63,318 nt of DNA from Acidovorax sp. sic0104 (GCF_019219095.1 NZ_JAHUWH010000023.1:1-63318), one strand, 5' to 3'. Shown: positions 1-9,308, counted from the first letter of the stretch. Notes: generated by a model from the letters alone, not told the origin. A program made the numbers and translations.

Positions 1-123
1 GCCGAACTTGGCGGACAGCACCGTGGCGATCGCTGCCGTCAGCGTCGTCTTGCCATGGTCCACGTGGCCGATCGTGCCCACGTTGACGTGGGGCTTGGTA
101 CGTTCGAACTTACCTTTTGCCAT
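1..123 (-). CDS. tuf: Elongation factor Tu, N-terminal 41 codons (cut by window edge)
   Basis: Reading leftward from an ATG at 121-123, the translation starts [20 protein letters not shown] and continues through the [10 protein letters not shown]-loop, the diagnostic N-terminus of EF-Tu. EF-Tu is the GTPase that delivers aminoacyl-tRNA to the ribosome. The gene runs off the left edge, so only 41 of roughly 396 residues are visible. It lies directly downstream of tRNA-Tyr, tRNA-Gly and tRNA-Thr on the same strand, the classical tRNA-tufB arrangement, and is probably co-transcribed with them. A second tuf gene ends at the right edge of the window. Confidence 0.97.
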
Positions 124-197
124 TTTTCCGACTCCGAAAAAAATCTATACCAACACAACAGGATCTCGGAGCGCCCAGAACCGGACGCACCCAAAAG

Positions 198-272
<75 letters not shown>

Positions 273-335
273 AACTTGAGGCCGCTTGCGCGGCATCAAA
301 ATTTCTAACTCAACAAACCAGCAACAACCAAGCGA

Positions 336-409
336 TGGAGCGGGAGACGGGAATCGAACCCGCGTCATTAGCTTGGAAGGCTAGGGTTCTACCATTGAAC
401 TACTCCCGC
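336..409 (-). tRNA. tRNA-Gly (anticodon TCC)
   Basis: The reverse complement gives acceptor GCGGGAG/CTCCCGC, D-loop with AATGGTAGAA, anticodon loop CTTCCAA (anticodon TCC), T-loop GTTCGATTC and an encoded CCA (336-338). It is the middle member of the three-tRNA cluster upstream of tuf. Confidence 0.97.
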
Positions 410-476
410 ATCGGCCAACTACCTTTGCGACCGCCCCACACAAGCAGGGCAGCAAACACTCTCAACACTTACTCAC

Positions 477-562
477 TGGTGGAGGGGACTGGATTCGAAC
501 CAGTGTAGGCGTAAGCCAACAGATTTACAGTCTGCCCCCTTTAGCCACTCGGGCACCCCTCC
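477..562 (-). tRNA. tRNA-Tyr (anticodon GTA)
   Basis: This 86-nt class II tRNA has a long variable arm. The reverse complement shows acceptor GGAGGGG/CCCCTCC, anticodon loop CTGTAAA (anticodon GTA), T-loop GTTCGAATC and an encoded CCA. It is the first gene of the tRNA-tuf transcript; its 5' end lies 12 nt downstream of a -10 box. Confidence 0.97.
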
Positions 563-574
563 GGAGAATTTAGG

Positions 575-604
575 ATTCTAGCACCGAATTTTCACGCCGC
601 GCAA
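575..604 (-). promoter_or_regulatory. Probable promoter of the tRNA-Tyr/Gly/Thr-tuf transcript
   Basis: On the minus strand, TTGCGC (599-604) and TAGAAT (575-580) are separated by 18 bp. Transcription would start about 567, a few bases before the mature tRNA-Tyr 5' end at 562. The -10 matches the consensus at five of six positions; the -35 is only a partial match. Confidence 0.55.
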
Positions 605-940
605 AAGCGCACCGAAAAATTCAATTTGCGAAACCTTCCTCTGGGACCTTGCTGTGCCCCGTGCAAGCACCACGCATTGTTTCCAGAGACTTAGATTTTA
701 TGCCAGCCTCAAATGTCCTGACAGCTTGGTCGTGCATCTAGCGTCAAAAAAACATGATGTGCGTCCACGCTGAAGCGCCGAATCGGCAACGGACGCAGGT
801 GGGCAGCTACTTGATTTATCTCGCTCCCGAGAAAGATTGCAACACTGCGGACAGATGAAAATGAGGCAGGCCGACGCAAGCTTACAACCCGCCATCCGCG
901 CCGGGCCACACCCGGCGCCGGTCTTGCGACGCACACCAGA
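605..940. other. Non-coding stretch with nothing recognised
   Basis: Between the tRNA promoter and the end of the truncated EamA-type gene I find no credible gene, RNA or strong hairpin. It is somewhat more AT-rich than its surroundings. It may be debris of the rearrangement that truncated the two transporter genes to its right, but nothing recognisable remains. Confidence 0.5.
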
Positions 941-1480
941 TCATCGCTGCGGAGCCTGCGAAATGATCCGCGTCCACAGGCGTGGCCCGAGCATCACGGC
1001 GACCAAGGCTGCCACCACGCAGGCGCTTCCAGCCCACTGCAAAGCTGACATGGTTTCACCCAGCAGCAGAATGCCCGCAGCCAGGCCAATCACGGGAACC
1101 CCGAGGCTGAACGGAGCCACACTGGCCGCGGCATGGCGCTTGAGCAAGCCGGTCCACAATGCATAGGCGGCGATGGTCGCAAACCAGCCCAGGTAGGCGA
1201 CCCCCAACCAACCCACTGGGCTGGCCTGCATCCATTGCCAGCGTGTGACTGCCGGCTCGCACCACCAAGCCAGGGCAGCGAATGGCCCTATGGGCACAAG
1301 GGAGCTCCAGACAACGAACTGCAGCGCGTCGTACCCTGGCTGCGCCGCCTGTGCCTTGCGCGCCACAATGTTGGACGTCGCCCACATGGTGGCGGCAAGC
1401 AGGTTCAGCACCAGGCTCAGCAGCGTGATACCGCCGGTACCGCTGCTGAAGTTCAGTGCCAGGGCCAGGGCGGCAAGCCG
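941..1480 (-). pseudogene. EamA/DMT-family exporter, C-terminal half only
   Basis: The reading frame encodes about 180 residues matching only the second EamA repeat of a drug/metabolite exporter. It has roughly five hydrophobic helices, including NLLAATMWATSNIVARKAQ and the closing GILLLGETMSALQWAGSACV segment. A complete DMT exporter has about 290 residues and two such repeats, so the N-terminal half is missing. The 5' end runs into the 5'-truncated tauC remnant on the opposite strand near 1480, so the two broken genes meet head to head. It is probably non-functional. The exact breakpoint is uncertain by a few tens of bases. Confidence 0.8.
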
Positions 1481-2080
1481 CTGCTGGAGCACTTCCTGTG
1501 GAGCATGGGGCGCGTGTTCGGCGCCTTCGCGCTGGCCTGTCTGACCGCCGTACCCATCGGCATCATGATGGGCGTATCGCGCCGGGTACGGGGCGTCTTC
1601 GACCCCCTGATCGAGTTCTACCGACCGCTGCCCCCGCTGGCCTATCTGCCGTTGGTGATCATCTGGTTCGGCATCGAAGAGACCTCCAAGGTCGTGCTGA
1701 TCTACCTTGCTTGCTTCGCACCGCTGGCGGTGGCGGCGCGCGCAGGCGTACGGTCAGTGGGCAGTGAACAGATCAACGCCGCGCTGTCGCTGGGTGCCCG
1801 CCGCTGGCAGATTGTTCGCCATGTGATCCTGCCGGCCGCATTGCCCGAGATCCTGACCGGCATGCGCATCGCCATCGGCTTCGGCTGGACCACGCTGGTG
1901 GCCGCCGAAATGGTTGCAGCCACGGCCGGTTTGGGCCGGCTCGTGCTCAACGCCAGCAATTTTCTCCGCACCGACGTAGTCGTCATGGGGATCATCGTGA
2001 TCGGCATGGTCGCCCTGCTGTTCGACATGATGATGCGCAGGACGGAAACACTGCTGGTTCCCTGGAAAGGCAGGATGTAG
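1481..2080 (+). pseudogene. TauC-like ABC transporter permease, N-terminally truncated
   Basis: From about 1481 to a stop at 2078-2080 the frame encodes roughly 200 residues colinear with the last three quarters of TauC/SsuC-type permeases. The alignable part begins at LLEHFLWSMGRVFGAF, and the EAA-loop-like region AALSLGARRWQIVRHVILP is present. The first ~80 residues, including the first membrane helix, are absent, and no tauA or tauB lies nearby. The upstream sequence belongs to an inverted EamA-family fragment. It is therefore a remnant of a sulfonate/nitrate-type importer permease created by a rearrangement. Substrate assignment beyond the family level is not possible. Confidence 0.8.
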
Positions 2081-2255
2081 GTCTGCCAAGCCACTGACAC
2101 CTCCTGGGATTCAGCGCTGAACATCCACCACCTTGAATCTGCGCCGAGCCTCGAGGCCTGTCTTTGCTGAAGGCGGTGCGAGTTCCCTCACCGCGCGGAG
2201 GAGGGTATGCAGGGCGCTAAGGCAATTGCCGCTTCAGGCCCTACCTAAGAGACGA

Positions 2256-2331
2256 TGGCGCGGCTGGCGGGGATCGAACCCACGACCCTTGGCTTCGGAG
2301 GCCAATACTCTATCCACTGAGCTACAGCCGC
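2256..2331 (-). tRNA. tRNA-Arg (anticodon CCG)
   Basis: The reverse complement forms a cloverleaf with acceptor GCGGCTG/CAGCCGC, D-loop with AGTGGATAGA, anticodon loop CTCCGAA (anticodon CCG), T-loop GTTCGATCC, discriminator G and an encoded CCA (2256-2258). It stands alone beside the pseudogene junction; no integrase gene or att-like duplication of its 3' end was seen. Confidence 0.97.
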
Positions 2332-2423
2332 GTGACTGCATCAATACAGCCCAGGATTATCGCACGCGCCGCAGCGGCGCCCAACAAGCCCGCCCCCGCA
2401 GGCGGCCACCGCACGCAATCCCA

Positions 2424-3077
2424 TCAGGCCCGCGCACCGCACTCGCCGCCCCCAGCCGGCAAGGACAACCCCAGCCCCACCAGGAATGCATCGGTGCTGA
2501 CTCGCCCCACCCTCACCAAGTCAAAGCCGCCTTCGCTGAGGATCCAGTTGCGGATCAAGCCGTCAAACAGTGCATGCAACCCCACGGCCGCCTCCGCAGG
2601 TGTCACAGGCAACTCCACGCCCTGGGCCAGTGCACCCAGTTCGAAGTCCCGCGCCAACTGCCGGGTGAACCCCTCGGAAGCGGCAATATGGCGCTCACGC
2701 ACACCCACCATTTCACTCACGTACTCGACCTTGTACAGCGCCACCTCAAATACCCTGCGGGTGCGCTCGTCAAACGCCACCCCCTGGAGCACCATGGCCA
2801 TCACGGCCCGCAGACGCTGGACCGGGTCGGGGCAGGTGCTGCTCTCGAACTCGCCATACCCCTGCTCCAGGGGCAGCGTCACACGGTCCATCATGGCGTT
2901 GAAGAGATCCACCTTGTCCTTGAAGTGCCAGTAGATGGCGCCGCGCGTGGCACCCGCAGCCTGGGCGATGTCGCTCAGCGATGCCCGCGAGACCCCCTTG
3001 TCGCCAAAGACCTGCTCGGCGGCATCGATGAGACTGTTGCGGGTGGCAATGGCATCTTCTTTGGTTCGGCGTGCCAT
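2424..3077 (-). CDS. TetR-family repressor of RND efflux (AcrR/TtgR-like)
   Basis: This 217-residue protein starts MARRTKEDAIATR, as AcrR, TtgR and MexR-linked TetR regulators do. Its helix-turn-helix lies at about residues 25-50 and contains the TetR signature RGAIYWHFKDK. The C-terminal domain would bind ligand and dimerise. It is transcribed away from the efflux operon that begins at 3269, and a long palindrome lies in the intergenic region. The usual model is that the repressor represses both itself and the pump genes until a hydrophobic drug binds. The family is clear; the orthologue name is not. Confidence 0.93.
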   Translation of the reverse strand: MARRTKEDAIATRNSLIDAAEQVFGDKGVSRASLSDIAQAAGATRGAIYWHFKDKVDLFNAMMDRVTLPLEQGYGEFESSTCPDPVQRLRAVMAMVLQGVAFDERTRRVFEVALYKVEYVSEMVGVRERHIAASEGFTRQLARDFELGALAQGVELPVTPAEAAVGLHALFDGLIRNWILSEGGFDLVRVGRVSTDAFLVGLGLSLPAGGGECGARA

Positions 3078-3143
3078 GGTGGCTTGTCTCCTCTGTTCCT
3101 GTCCGAATGCCCCTGCAAGAACGCAAGGGCATGCAAGCCGTCA

Positions 3144-3171
3144 ATTATACATTCATGGTTGTATGTATAAT
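3144..3171. promoter_or_regulatory. Palindromic operator with divergent -10 boxes between the TetR gene and the efflux operon
   Basis: A 28-bp inverted repeat has perfect 9-bp arms, ATTATACAT at 3144-3152 and ATGTATAAT at 3163-3171, and a 10-bp centre. Read on the minus strand, the middle contains ACAACCATGAATGT, which resembles my memory of the TtgR operator core. Each arm contains a perfect TATAAT, one per strand, so the site would overlap the -10 of both divergent promoters. No convincing -35 boxes were found. Assignment to the adjacent TetR regulator is inference. Confidence 0.75.
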
Positions 3172-3268
3172 CGCGCACTTGTTTGGTCGGGATCTCCCGG
3201 GAATGTCCGTGCCAGGCCTCCCATCCCCTACAACCCCCCTTTCCTTGACGCACATCAGAAGGACTCTC

Positions 3269-4567
3269 ATGCGCACACTGCGTGACCCATCCGTCAGCCT
3301 CTACCTCCCGCACGCCCTCTCCCTTCGCACGGCACGCACTTTCGTGGCCGTGAGCGCGGTGGCCGTGCTCCTTGCGGCCTGCGGAAAAACCGACGGCAAG
3401 GCTGCTGGCGGCGCACCGCCACAGATGCCCCCGCCTGAAGTGGGCGTGGTCACCGCCACCCCGGGAGATGTGGGGCTGGTCACCGAATTGCCAGGCCGCG
3501 TCGAGGCATCGCGCATTGCGCAGGTCCGCGCGCGTGCGGCAGGCATCCTGCAGCAGCGCCTGTTCAAGGAGGGCAGCGACGTGAAGGCGGGTCAACCACT
3601 GTTCCGCATCGACCCCGCCCCCTATGCCGCAGCAGCGGAAAGCGCTCGGGCCAGCTTGGCCAAGGCCCAGGCCAACCTGGCACAGGCCAGCGCCCAGGTC
3701 GAGCGTTATCGCCCGCTGGTGAGCGCCAATGCCATCAGCAAGCAGGACTTCGTCAACGCCGAAGCGGCAGAGAAGCAGGCGCAGGCCGATGTGGCCGCCG
3801 GCAAGGCCGCCGTACGCACGGCGGAGATCAACCTGGGCTATGCCAGCGTGACGTCCCCCATCTCCGGCCGCATCGGCCGTGCCCTCGTCACAGAGGGCGC
3901 GCTGGTCGGCCAGGGCGAGGCCACTGCGCTGGCCGTCGTGCAGCAGATCGATCCCGTCTACGTGAACTTCACGCAGTCGGCCAGCGATGTGTTCCAGCTG
4001 CGCCGCGCAATGGAAAACGGGCAGCTCAAGCGCGCCGGTGGCGAAGCCGCCAGCGTGAAGCTGGTGCTGAGCGACGGCACCGAATATGCGCAACCTGGCA
4101 AGCTGCTGTTCACCGATCTTTCGGTCGATGCCACCACCGGCCAGGTCACGCTGCGAGCCGAAGTACCCAACCCCAAGGGCGAGTTGCTGCCCGGCCTGTA
4201 TCTGCGTGTGCGCATCGAGCAGGCCCAGGCCAGCAATGCCATCACGCTGCCGCAGCAGGCCGTCACGCGCACCCAGCAGGGCGACACGATCAGCGTGGTG
4301 GGCGATGACGGCAAGATCTCGCAGCGCACCATCAAGGTCAGCGCCGCGCAGAACAACCGGTGGGTGGTGCTCGACGGCCTGAAGGCCGGCGAGAAGGTCA
4401 TGGTGGACGGCTTCCAGAAACTGCAGATGATGCCTCCCGGAACGCCCGTGAAGCCGGTTCCGTGGCAGGCGCCTGGCGCCGCTCCAGCGCAAGCCGGCGC
4501 AGCCGCTCCAGCGGCAAGTGCCGCCGCAGTCGCGGCTCCTGCGTCGGCCGCCGCGTCCAAGCCATAA
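3269..4567 (+). CDS. acrA: RND efflux periplasmic adaptor lipoprotein (AcrA/MexA type)
   Basis: This 432-residue adaptor would link the inner-membrane pump to the outer-membrane channel. It has a signal peptide with lipobox LAAC (Cys about residue 38), then the lipoyl/biotinyl half-motif VRARAAGILQQRLFKEGSDV, a helical hairpin rich in Ala and Gln, and the beta-barrel segment with SPISGRIGRALVTEGALVG. The tail is a low-complexity Ala/Pro run. The ATG at 3269 is preferred because AGAAGGA lies about 7 nt upstream and the signal peptide follows. Upstream in-frame codons would run back through the operator. First gene of a three-gene operon. Confidence 0.95.
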   Translation: MRTLRDPSVSLYLPHALSLRTARTFVAVSAVAVLLAACGKTDGKAAGGAPPQMPPPEVGVVTATPGDVGLVTELPGRVEASRIAQVRARAAGILQQRLFKEGSDVKAGQPLFRIDPAPYAAAAESARASLAKAQANLAQASAQVERYRPLVSANAISKQDFVNAEAAEKQAQADVAAGKAAVRTAEINLGYASVTSPISGRIGRALVTEGALVGQGEATALAVVQQIDPVYVNFTQSASDVFQLRRAMENGQLKRAGGEAASVKLVLSDGTEYAQPGKLLFTDLSVDATTGQVTLRAEVPNPKGELLPGLYLRVRIEQAQASNAITLPQQAVTRTQQGDTISVVGDDGKISQRTIKVSAAQNNRWVVLDGLKAGEKVMVDGFQKLQMMPPGTPVKPVPWQAPGAAPAQAGAAAPAASAAAVAAPASAAASKP

Positions 4568-4580
4568 GAGGCAGCCCAGC

Positions 4581-7500
4581 ATGGCCAAGTTTTTTATCGA
4601 CCGCCCCATCTTCGCGTGGGTGATTGCGCTGTTCATCATGGTGATGGGCGGCGTCGCCATCACGCAGTTGCCGATCGCCCAGTATCCGCCGGTGGCGCCG
4701 CCATCGATCGTGATCAACGCCGCCTACCCCGGCGCCTCCGCCCAGACGCTCGAAGACAGCGTGCTGTCGGTCATCGAACGCGAAATGAATGGCTCACCCG
4801 GCCTGATCTATATGGAATCCGTTGCCCAGGCCGACGGTTCCGGCAGCATCACGCTGAGCTTCGAGCCGGGCACCAACTCCGACCTCGCACAGGTGGATGT
4901 CCAAAACCGCCTGTCCCGTGCCACACCGCGCCTGCCGTCGGTCGTGACACAGCAGGGCGTGCGCGTCGACAAGGCGCGCAGCAACTTCCTGCTGTTCGCC
5001 ATGCTCGCGTCGGACAACCCCAAGTACACCCCGGTGGAGCTGGGCGACTACGCGGCGCGCAACCTCCAGCCTGAGCTGCAGCGCGTCAAGGGCATCGGCC
5101 AGGTGCAGCTTTTCGGCAGCGAAAACGCCATGCGCGTCTGGATCGATCCGGACAAGCTGCGCGGCTTCAACCTGTCGGCCGCCGACGTGACGGCCGCCAT
5201 CCGCGCGCAGAACGCGCAGGTGTCCGCTGGCGTGATGGGTGACCTGCCCAACATCACCGGCCAGGGCATTGCCGCCACGGTCGTGGTCAAAGGGCAGCTT
5301 TCCAGCGTGGAGCAGTTCGGAAACATCGTGCTGCGCGCCAACACCGACGGCTCGTCGGTCCGCTTGAAAGACGTGGCGCGCCTAGAACTGGGCGGCCAGA
5401 GCTACGCCACCTCCGCGCGCCTGAATGGCGCTCCAGCCGTCGGCCTGGGCGTTCAGCTGTCGCCCAGCGGCAACGCGCTGGAGTCGGCACGCCTGGTGCG
5501 CGAGAAGATGGACGAGCTGCAGAAGTTCTTCCCCGAAGGCGTGAAGTACTCCATCCCCTACGACAGCTCGCGCTTCGTCAAGATCTCCATCTCGCAAGTG
5601 GCCGAGACCCTGGTCGAAGCCGTGGTGCTGGTGTTCCTGGTGATGTTCCTGTTCCTGCAGAACTGGCGCTACACCATCATCCCGACCATCGTGGTGCCGA
5701 TTGCCCTGCTGGGCACGTTCGGCACGCTGCTGGCCCTGGGCTTTTCGATCAACGTGCTGACCATGTTCGGCATGGTGCTCGTGATCGGCATCGTGGTGGA
5801 CGACGCCATCGTGGTGGTGGAGAACGTCGAGCGCATCATGAGCGAGGAAGGCCTGTCTCCCTTGGAGGCCACGCGCAAGGCCATGCGCCAGATTTCGGGC
5901 GCCATCATCGGCGTGACCGTGGTGCTGATCTCGGTGTTCGTGCCGCTCGCGTTCTTCGCGGGCTCCACCGGCAATATCTATCGCCAGTTCTCGGCCGTGA
6001 TGGTCGCATCGATCGCTTTCTCGGCCTTCATGGCGCTGTCGCTCACGCCGGCGCTGTGCGCGACGCTGCTCAAGCCGGTGGAAGCCGGCCACCACCACGA
6101 AAAGCGCGGCTTCTTCGGCTGGTTCAACCGGGGCTTCTCGCGCACGGCCAAGGGCTACGAGGGCCTGGTGTCGCGCATCTTGCGCAAGGCTGCGCGCTAC
6201 CTGATCATCTACGGAGCCATCCTGGCCGTGGTGGGCCTGGTGTACACGCGCATCCCCACGGCCTTCCTGCCGCAGGAGGACCAGGGCAACATCCTGGTGA
6301 ACGTGCAGTTGCCGCCCGGCGCAACGCAGGAGCGCACCCTCGAGGCGATGAAGCAGGTCGAAGGCTTCATGCTCAAACAGCCTGAAGTGCAGAGCATGGT
6401 GGGCGTGCTGGGCTTCTCGTTCTCGGGCCAAGGCCAGAACGCGGGTATCGCGTTCGTGACGCTCAAGGACTGGGACGAACGCAAGGAAGCCTCGCAGTCG
6501 GCCAGCGCCCTGGCAGGCCGCGCGTTCGGCGCACTGTCCTCCGTGCGCGATGCATTCATCTTCCCGCTCAGCCCGCCGGCCATTCCCGAGCTGGGCACCG
6601 GCAGCGGCTTCTCGTTCCGCCTGCAGGACCGCGCAGGCCTGGGTCACGACGCGCTGGTCAACGCCCGCAACCAGATGCTGGGCATGGCCATGCAAAGCAA
6701 GGTACTGACGGGCATCCGCCCCGATGGCCTGGAGGACGCTCCGCAGCTGCAGATCGACATCGACCGCGACAAGGCCCAGGCCCTGGGCGTGGGCTTCGAT
6801 GCCATCAACAGCGCCATCTCCACCGCACTGGGATCGAGCTACGTGAACGACTTCCCCAACAAGGGCCGCTTGCAGCGCGTGGTGGTGCAGTCCGACGCGC
6901 CAGGGCGCATGCAGCCCGACGACTTGCTGCGCCTGAACGCGACCAACGCACAGGGCCAGCCCGTGCCACTGTCCGCATTTGCCACCACCAAGTGGGTCAA
7001 GGGCGCGCAGCAGACGGTTCGCTACAACGGCTACCCCGCCATGCGCATCAGCGGAGAGCCCGCGCCAGGCTACAGCAGCGGCGCGGCCCTGGCCGAGATG
7101 GAAAAGCTGGCCGCCCAACTGCCACCGGGCTTCGGTTTCGAGTGGACTGGCACGTCGCGCGAAGAAAAGCAGGCCGGCTCGCAAGCCATCATCCTGTACG
7201 GCTTTGCCGTGCTGGCGGTGTTCCTGTGCCTGGCGGCGCTGTATGAAAGCTGGACCATCCCGCTGGCCGTGATCCTGGTCGTGCCGCTCGGAGTGCTGGG
7301 CGTTCTGCTGGCCACGTTGCTGCGCGGGTATGCGAATGACGTGTACTTCCAGGTGGGTCTGATCACCATCATCGGCCTGTCCGCGAAGAACGCCATCCTG
7401 ATCATTGAGTTCGCCAAGGACCTTCACGCCCAGGGCAAGGGGCTGGTCGAATCCGCGCTGGAAGCCGCACACCTGCGCTTCAGACCCATCGTGATGACGT

Positions 7501-7736
7501 CGCTCGCGTTCGGTCTGGGTGTGGTGCCGCTGTTCATCGCATCGGGCGCGGGTTCTGCCAGTCAACGCGCCATCGGCACCGGCGTGATCGGCGGCATGGT
7601 CACCGGCACGGCGCTGGCGGTGTTCTTCGTCCCCGTGTTCTTCGTGGTGGTGCGCAGCCTGTTCAAGGGCAGCGCGCGCCAGCAGGAAATGAACCGCCGC
7701 CATGCAGAAGAAGCAGGAGTTGGAACCCATGATTAA
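4581..7736 (+). CDS. acrB: RND multidrug efflux inner-membrane transporter (AcrB/MexB type, HAE1)
   Basis: At 1051 residues this matches the standard AcrB length. It starts MAKFFIDRPIFAWVIALFIM, typical of HAE1 pumps. The proton-relay pair is visible in GIVVDDAIVVVENVER of helix 4. Two large periplasmic loops separate the membrane helices, and the second half repeats the fold (GLSAKNAILIIEFAKD). It would be a trimeric proton/drug antiporter in the inner membrane. The ATG at 4581 lies 13 nt after the adaptor stop codon. The 3' end overlaps the next gene by 8 bp, indicating translational coupling. Confidence 0.96.
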   Translation: MAKFFIDRPIFAWVIALFIMVMGGVAITQLPIAQYPPVAPPSIVINAAYPGASAQTLEDSVLSVIEREMNGSPGLIYMESVAQADGSGSITLSFEPGTNSDLAQVDVQNRLSRATPRLPSVVTQQGVRVDKARSNFLLFAMLASDNPKYTPVELGDYAARNLQPELQRVKGIGQVQLFGSENAMRVWIDPDKLRGFNLSAADVTAAIRAQNAQVSAGVMGDLPNITGQGIAATVVVKGQLSSVEQFGNIVLRANTDGSSVRLKDVARLELGGQSYATSARLNGAPAVGLGVQLSPSGNALESARLVREKMDELQKFFPEGVKYSIPYDSSRFVKISISQVAETLVEAVVLVFLVMFLFLQNWRYTIIPTIVVPIALLGTFGTLLALGFSINVLTMFGMVLVIGIVVDDAIVVVENVERIMSEEGLSPLEATRKAMRQISGAIIGVTVVLISVFVPLAFFAGSTGNIYRQFSAVMVASIAFSAFMALSLTPALCATLLKPVEAGHHHEKRGFFGWFNRGFSRTAKGYEGLVSRILRKAARYLIIYGAILAVVGLVYTRIPTAFLPQEDQGNILVNVQLPPGATQERTLEAMKQVEGFMLKQPEVQSMVGVLGFSFSGQGQNAGIAFVTLKDWDERKEASQSASALAGRAFGALSSVRDAFIFPLSPPAIPELGTGSGFSFRLQDRAGLGHDALVNARNQMLGMAMQSKVLTGIRPDGLEDAPQLQIDIDRDKAQALGVGFDAINSAISTALGSSYVNDFPNKGRLQRVVVQSDAPGRMQPDDLLRLNATNAQGQPVPLSAFATTKWVKGAQQTVRYNGYPAMRISGEPAPGYSSGAALAEMEKLAAQLPPGFGFEWTGTSREEKQAGSQAIILYGFAVLAVFLCLAALYESWTIPLAVILVVPLGVLGVLLATLLRGYANDVYFQVGLITIIGLSAKNAILIIEFAKDLHAQGKGLVESALEAAHLRFRPIVMTSLAFGLGVVPLFIASGAGSASQRAIGTGVIGGMVTGTALAVFFVPVFFVVVRSLFKGSARQQEMNRRHAEEAGVGTHD

Positions 7737-9150
7737 TCCCCGCAGCACCCTCACTGCCGTGGCAGCGGCTGCGCTGCTGGCCGGCTGCTCGTTCATCCCT
7801 ACGTACGAGCGCCCTGCGGCGCCCGTTCCGTCGGCGTACACGACGCTCGGCCCGGACAACACCGCCGTAGCACCGGGCACGGCCGCCACGGTGCCATGGC
7901 AGGACTACTTTGCCGAGCCCCGGCTGCGCCAACTCATCGAAACGGCGCTGGCCAACAACCGCGACCTGCGCGTGGCGGTGCTCAACATCGAGCAGGCCCG
8001 CGCCACCTACCAGGTGCGCCGTGCCGACATGTACCCGGGCGTGGGCGTGGCCGCCAACGCGAGCCGCGCGCCCGCCACGGGCACCGGCGACCTGACCAAC
8101 TCGTTCAGCGTCGGCCTGGCCATCTCGTCCTGGGAGATCGACTTCTTCGGCCGCATCGCGAGCCTCAAGGAGCAGGCGCTGGCGCAGTACCTGGCCACCG
8201 AAGAGGGCCGCAATGCCGCGCAGGTGAGCCTGGTGGCCGCCGTGGCCAACGGCTGGCTGAACCTGCTGGCCGACGAAGAGCTGCTGGAGTTGTCGCGCCA
8301 GACCCTGGCATCGCGCGAGGAATCGGTGCGACTGACCAAGATGCGCCTGGACGCGGGCGTGGCCTCGGAGCTGGACTTCCGCCAGGCCGAGTCTCTGACG
8401 CAGGCAGCACGCGCCACGCTGGCGCAGCAGCAGCGCCAGCGCGCACTCGACGAGAATGCGCTCGTCCTGCTGCTGGGCCAGTCCCTGCCCGATGAGGTGC
8501 GCGCCGGCCTGGCGGGCAGTCGCCTGGCCAATGCCCCGTCCATGGCGACGCTGCCTGCGGGCCTTCCATCCGAGTTGCTCACGCGCCGCCCGGACATTCG
8601 CCAAGCCGAGCAACAGCTGATCGGTGCCAACGCCAACATCGGCGCCGCGCGGGCCGCCTTCTTCCCGCGCATCGCGCTGACCGCGCAGGCAGGCACGGCC
8701 AGCAACGAGCTGTCAGGGTTGTTCAAGAGCGGCTCCTGGGGCTTCTCGATCGCGCCGTCGCTGCTGCTGCCCATCTTCGACGCAGGCCGCAACCAAGCCA
8801 ACCTGGAGAGTGCGCAGGCCGCCCGGGGCATCGCCATTGCCCAGTACGAAAAGGCGATCCAGACCGCCTTCCGCGAGGTATCGGACGCCCTGGCCGGACA
8901 GGCGACCCTGGGCGAGCAGGCGCTGGCCCAGCAACGCCAGGCCGAAGCCGAGAGCGCGCGCCTGCAATTGGCCGACCTGCGCTATCGCAACGGCGTGTCG
9001 AGCTACCTCGACCTGCTGGACGCCCAGCGTTCGCTGTTCGCCACACAGCAGGCCGTGGTGCAAGTGCGCTTGGCCCAGCTGCAGAATCAGGTCGCGCTGT
9101 ACAAGGCCCTGGGTGGCGGCGCGCCGGCTCCTGCCGACAACCGTTCCTGA
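7729..9150 (+). CDS. oprM: RND outer-membrane efflux lipoprotein (OprM/NodT family)
   Basis: This 473-residue protein starts at an ATG at 7729 with CAGGAG about 10 nt upstream. It has a signal peptide with lipobox LLAGC (Cys20), followed by the two OEP repeats with long coiled helices. The motif RRPDIRQAEQQLIGANANIGAARAAFFP is characteristic of the NodT/OprM family (split here between residues about 285 and 312). It would form the trimeric outer-membrane duct for the upstream pump. An in-frame ATG at 7702 is possible but would put 9 residues ahead of the signal peptide. Confidence 0.94.
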   Translation: MINPRSTLTAVAAAALLAGCSFIPTYERPAAPVPSAYTTLGPDNTAVAPGTAATVPWQDYFAEPRLRQLIETALANNRDLRVAVLNIEQARATYQVRRADMYPGVGVAANASRAPATGTGDLTNSFSVGLAISSWEIDFFGRIASLKEQALAQYLATEEGRNAAQVSLVAAVANGWLNLLADEELLELSRQTLASREESVRLTKMRLDAGVASELDFRQAESLTQAARATLAQQQRQRALDENALVLLLGQSLPDEVRAGLAGSRLANAPSMATLPAGLPSELLTRRPDIRQAEQQLIGANANIGAARAAFFPRIALTAQAGTASNELSGLFKSGSWGFSIAPSLLLPIFDAGRNQANLESAQAARGIAIAQYEKAIQTAFREVSDALAGQATLGEQALAQQRQAEAESARLQLADLRYRNGVSSYLDLLDAQRSLFATQQAVVQVRLAQLQNQVALYKALGGGAPAPADNRS

Positions 9151-9159
9151 CGTATCTGC

Positions 9160-9192
9160 CCCCCTTGCGGTCCGGCATCGGCAGCAAGGGGG
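9160..9192 (+). terminator. Possible hairpin terminator after the efflux operon
   Basis: CCCCCTTGC (9160-9168) pairs with GCAAGGGGG (9184-9192) around a 15-nt loop, shortly after the oprM stop. There is no U-run, so termination here would be weak or factor-assisted. Confidence 0.35.
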
Positions 9193-9308
9193 CGGACTCA
9201 GGGTTCATCGGGGTGCGCATGTGACCCGTCGGGGGCCGAAGTTCATGGGGCCGCAGATATAATTTAAGGTTGATTTCATCAAAGCCCCCCGACACACCAG
9301 AGGAAGTC

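Noticed and set aside
2256..2331. tRNA-Arg as the attachment site of an integrated element
   Set aside because: No integrase, no duplicated tRNA 3' end and no phage or plasmid genes are nearby; the adjacent junction joins two chromosomal-type genes.
5382..7889. An 835-codon minus-strand open frame inside the efflux pump gene
   Set aside because: It is antisense to acrB, with no start signal and no recognisable motif.
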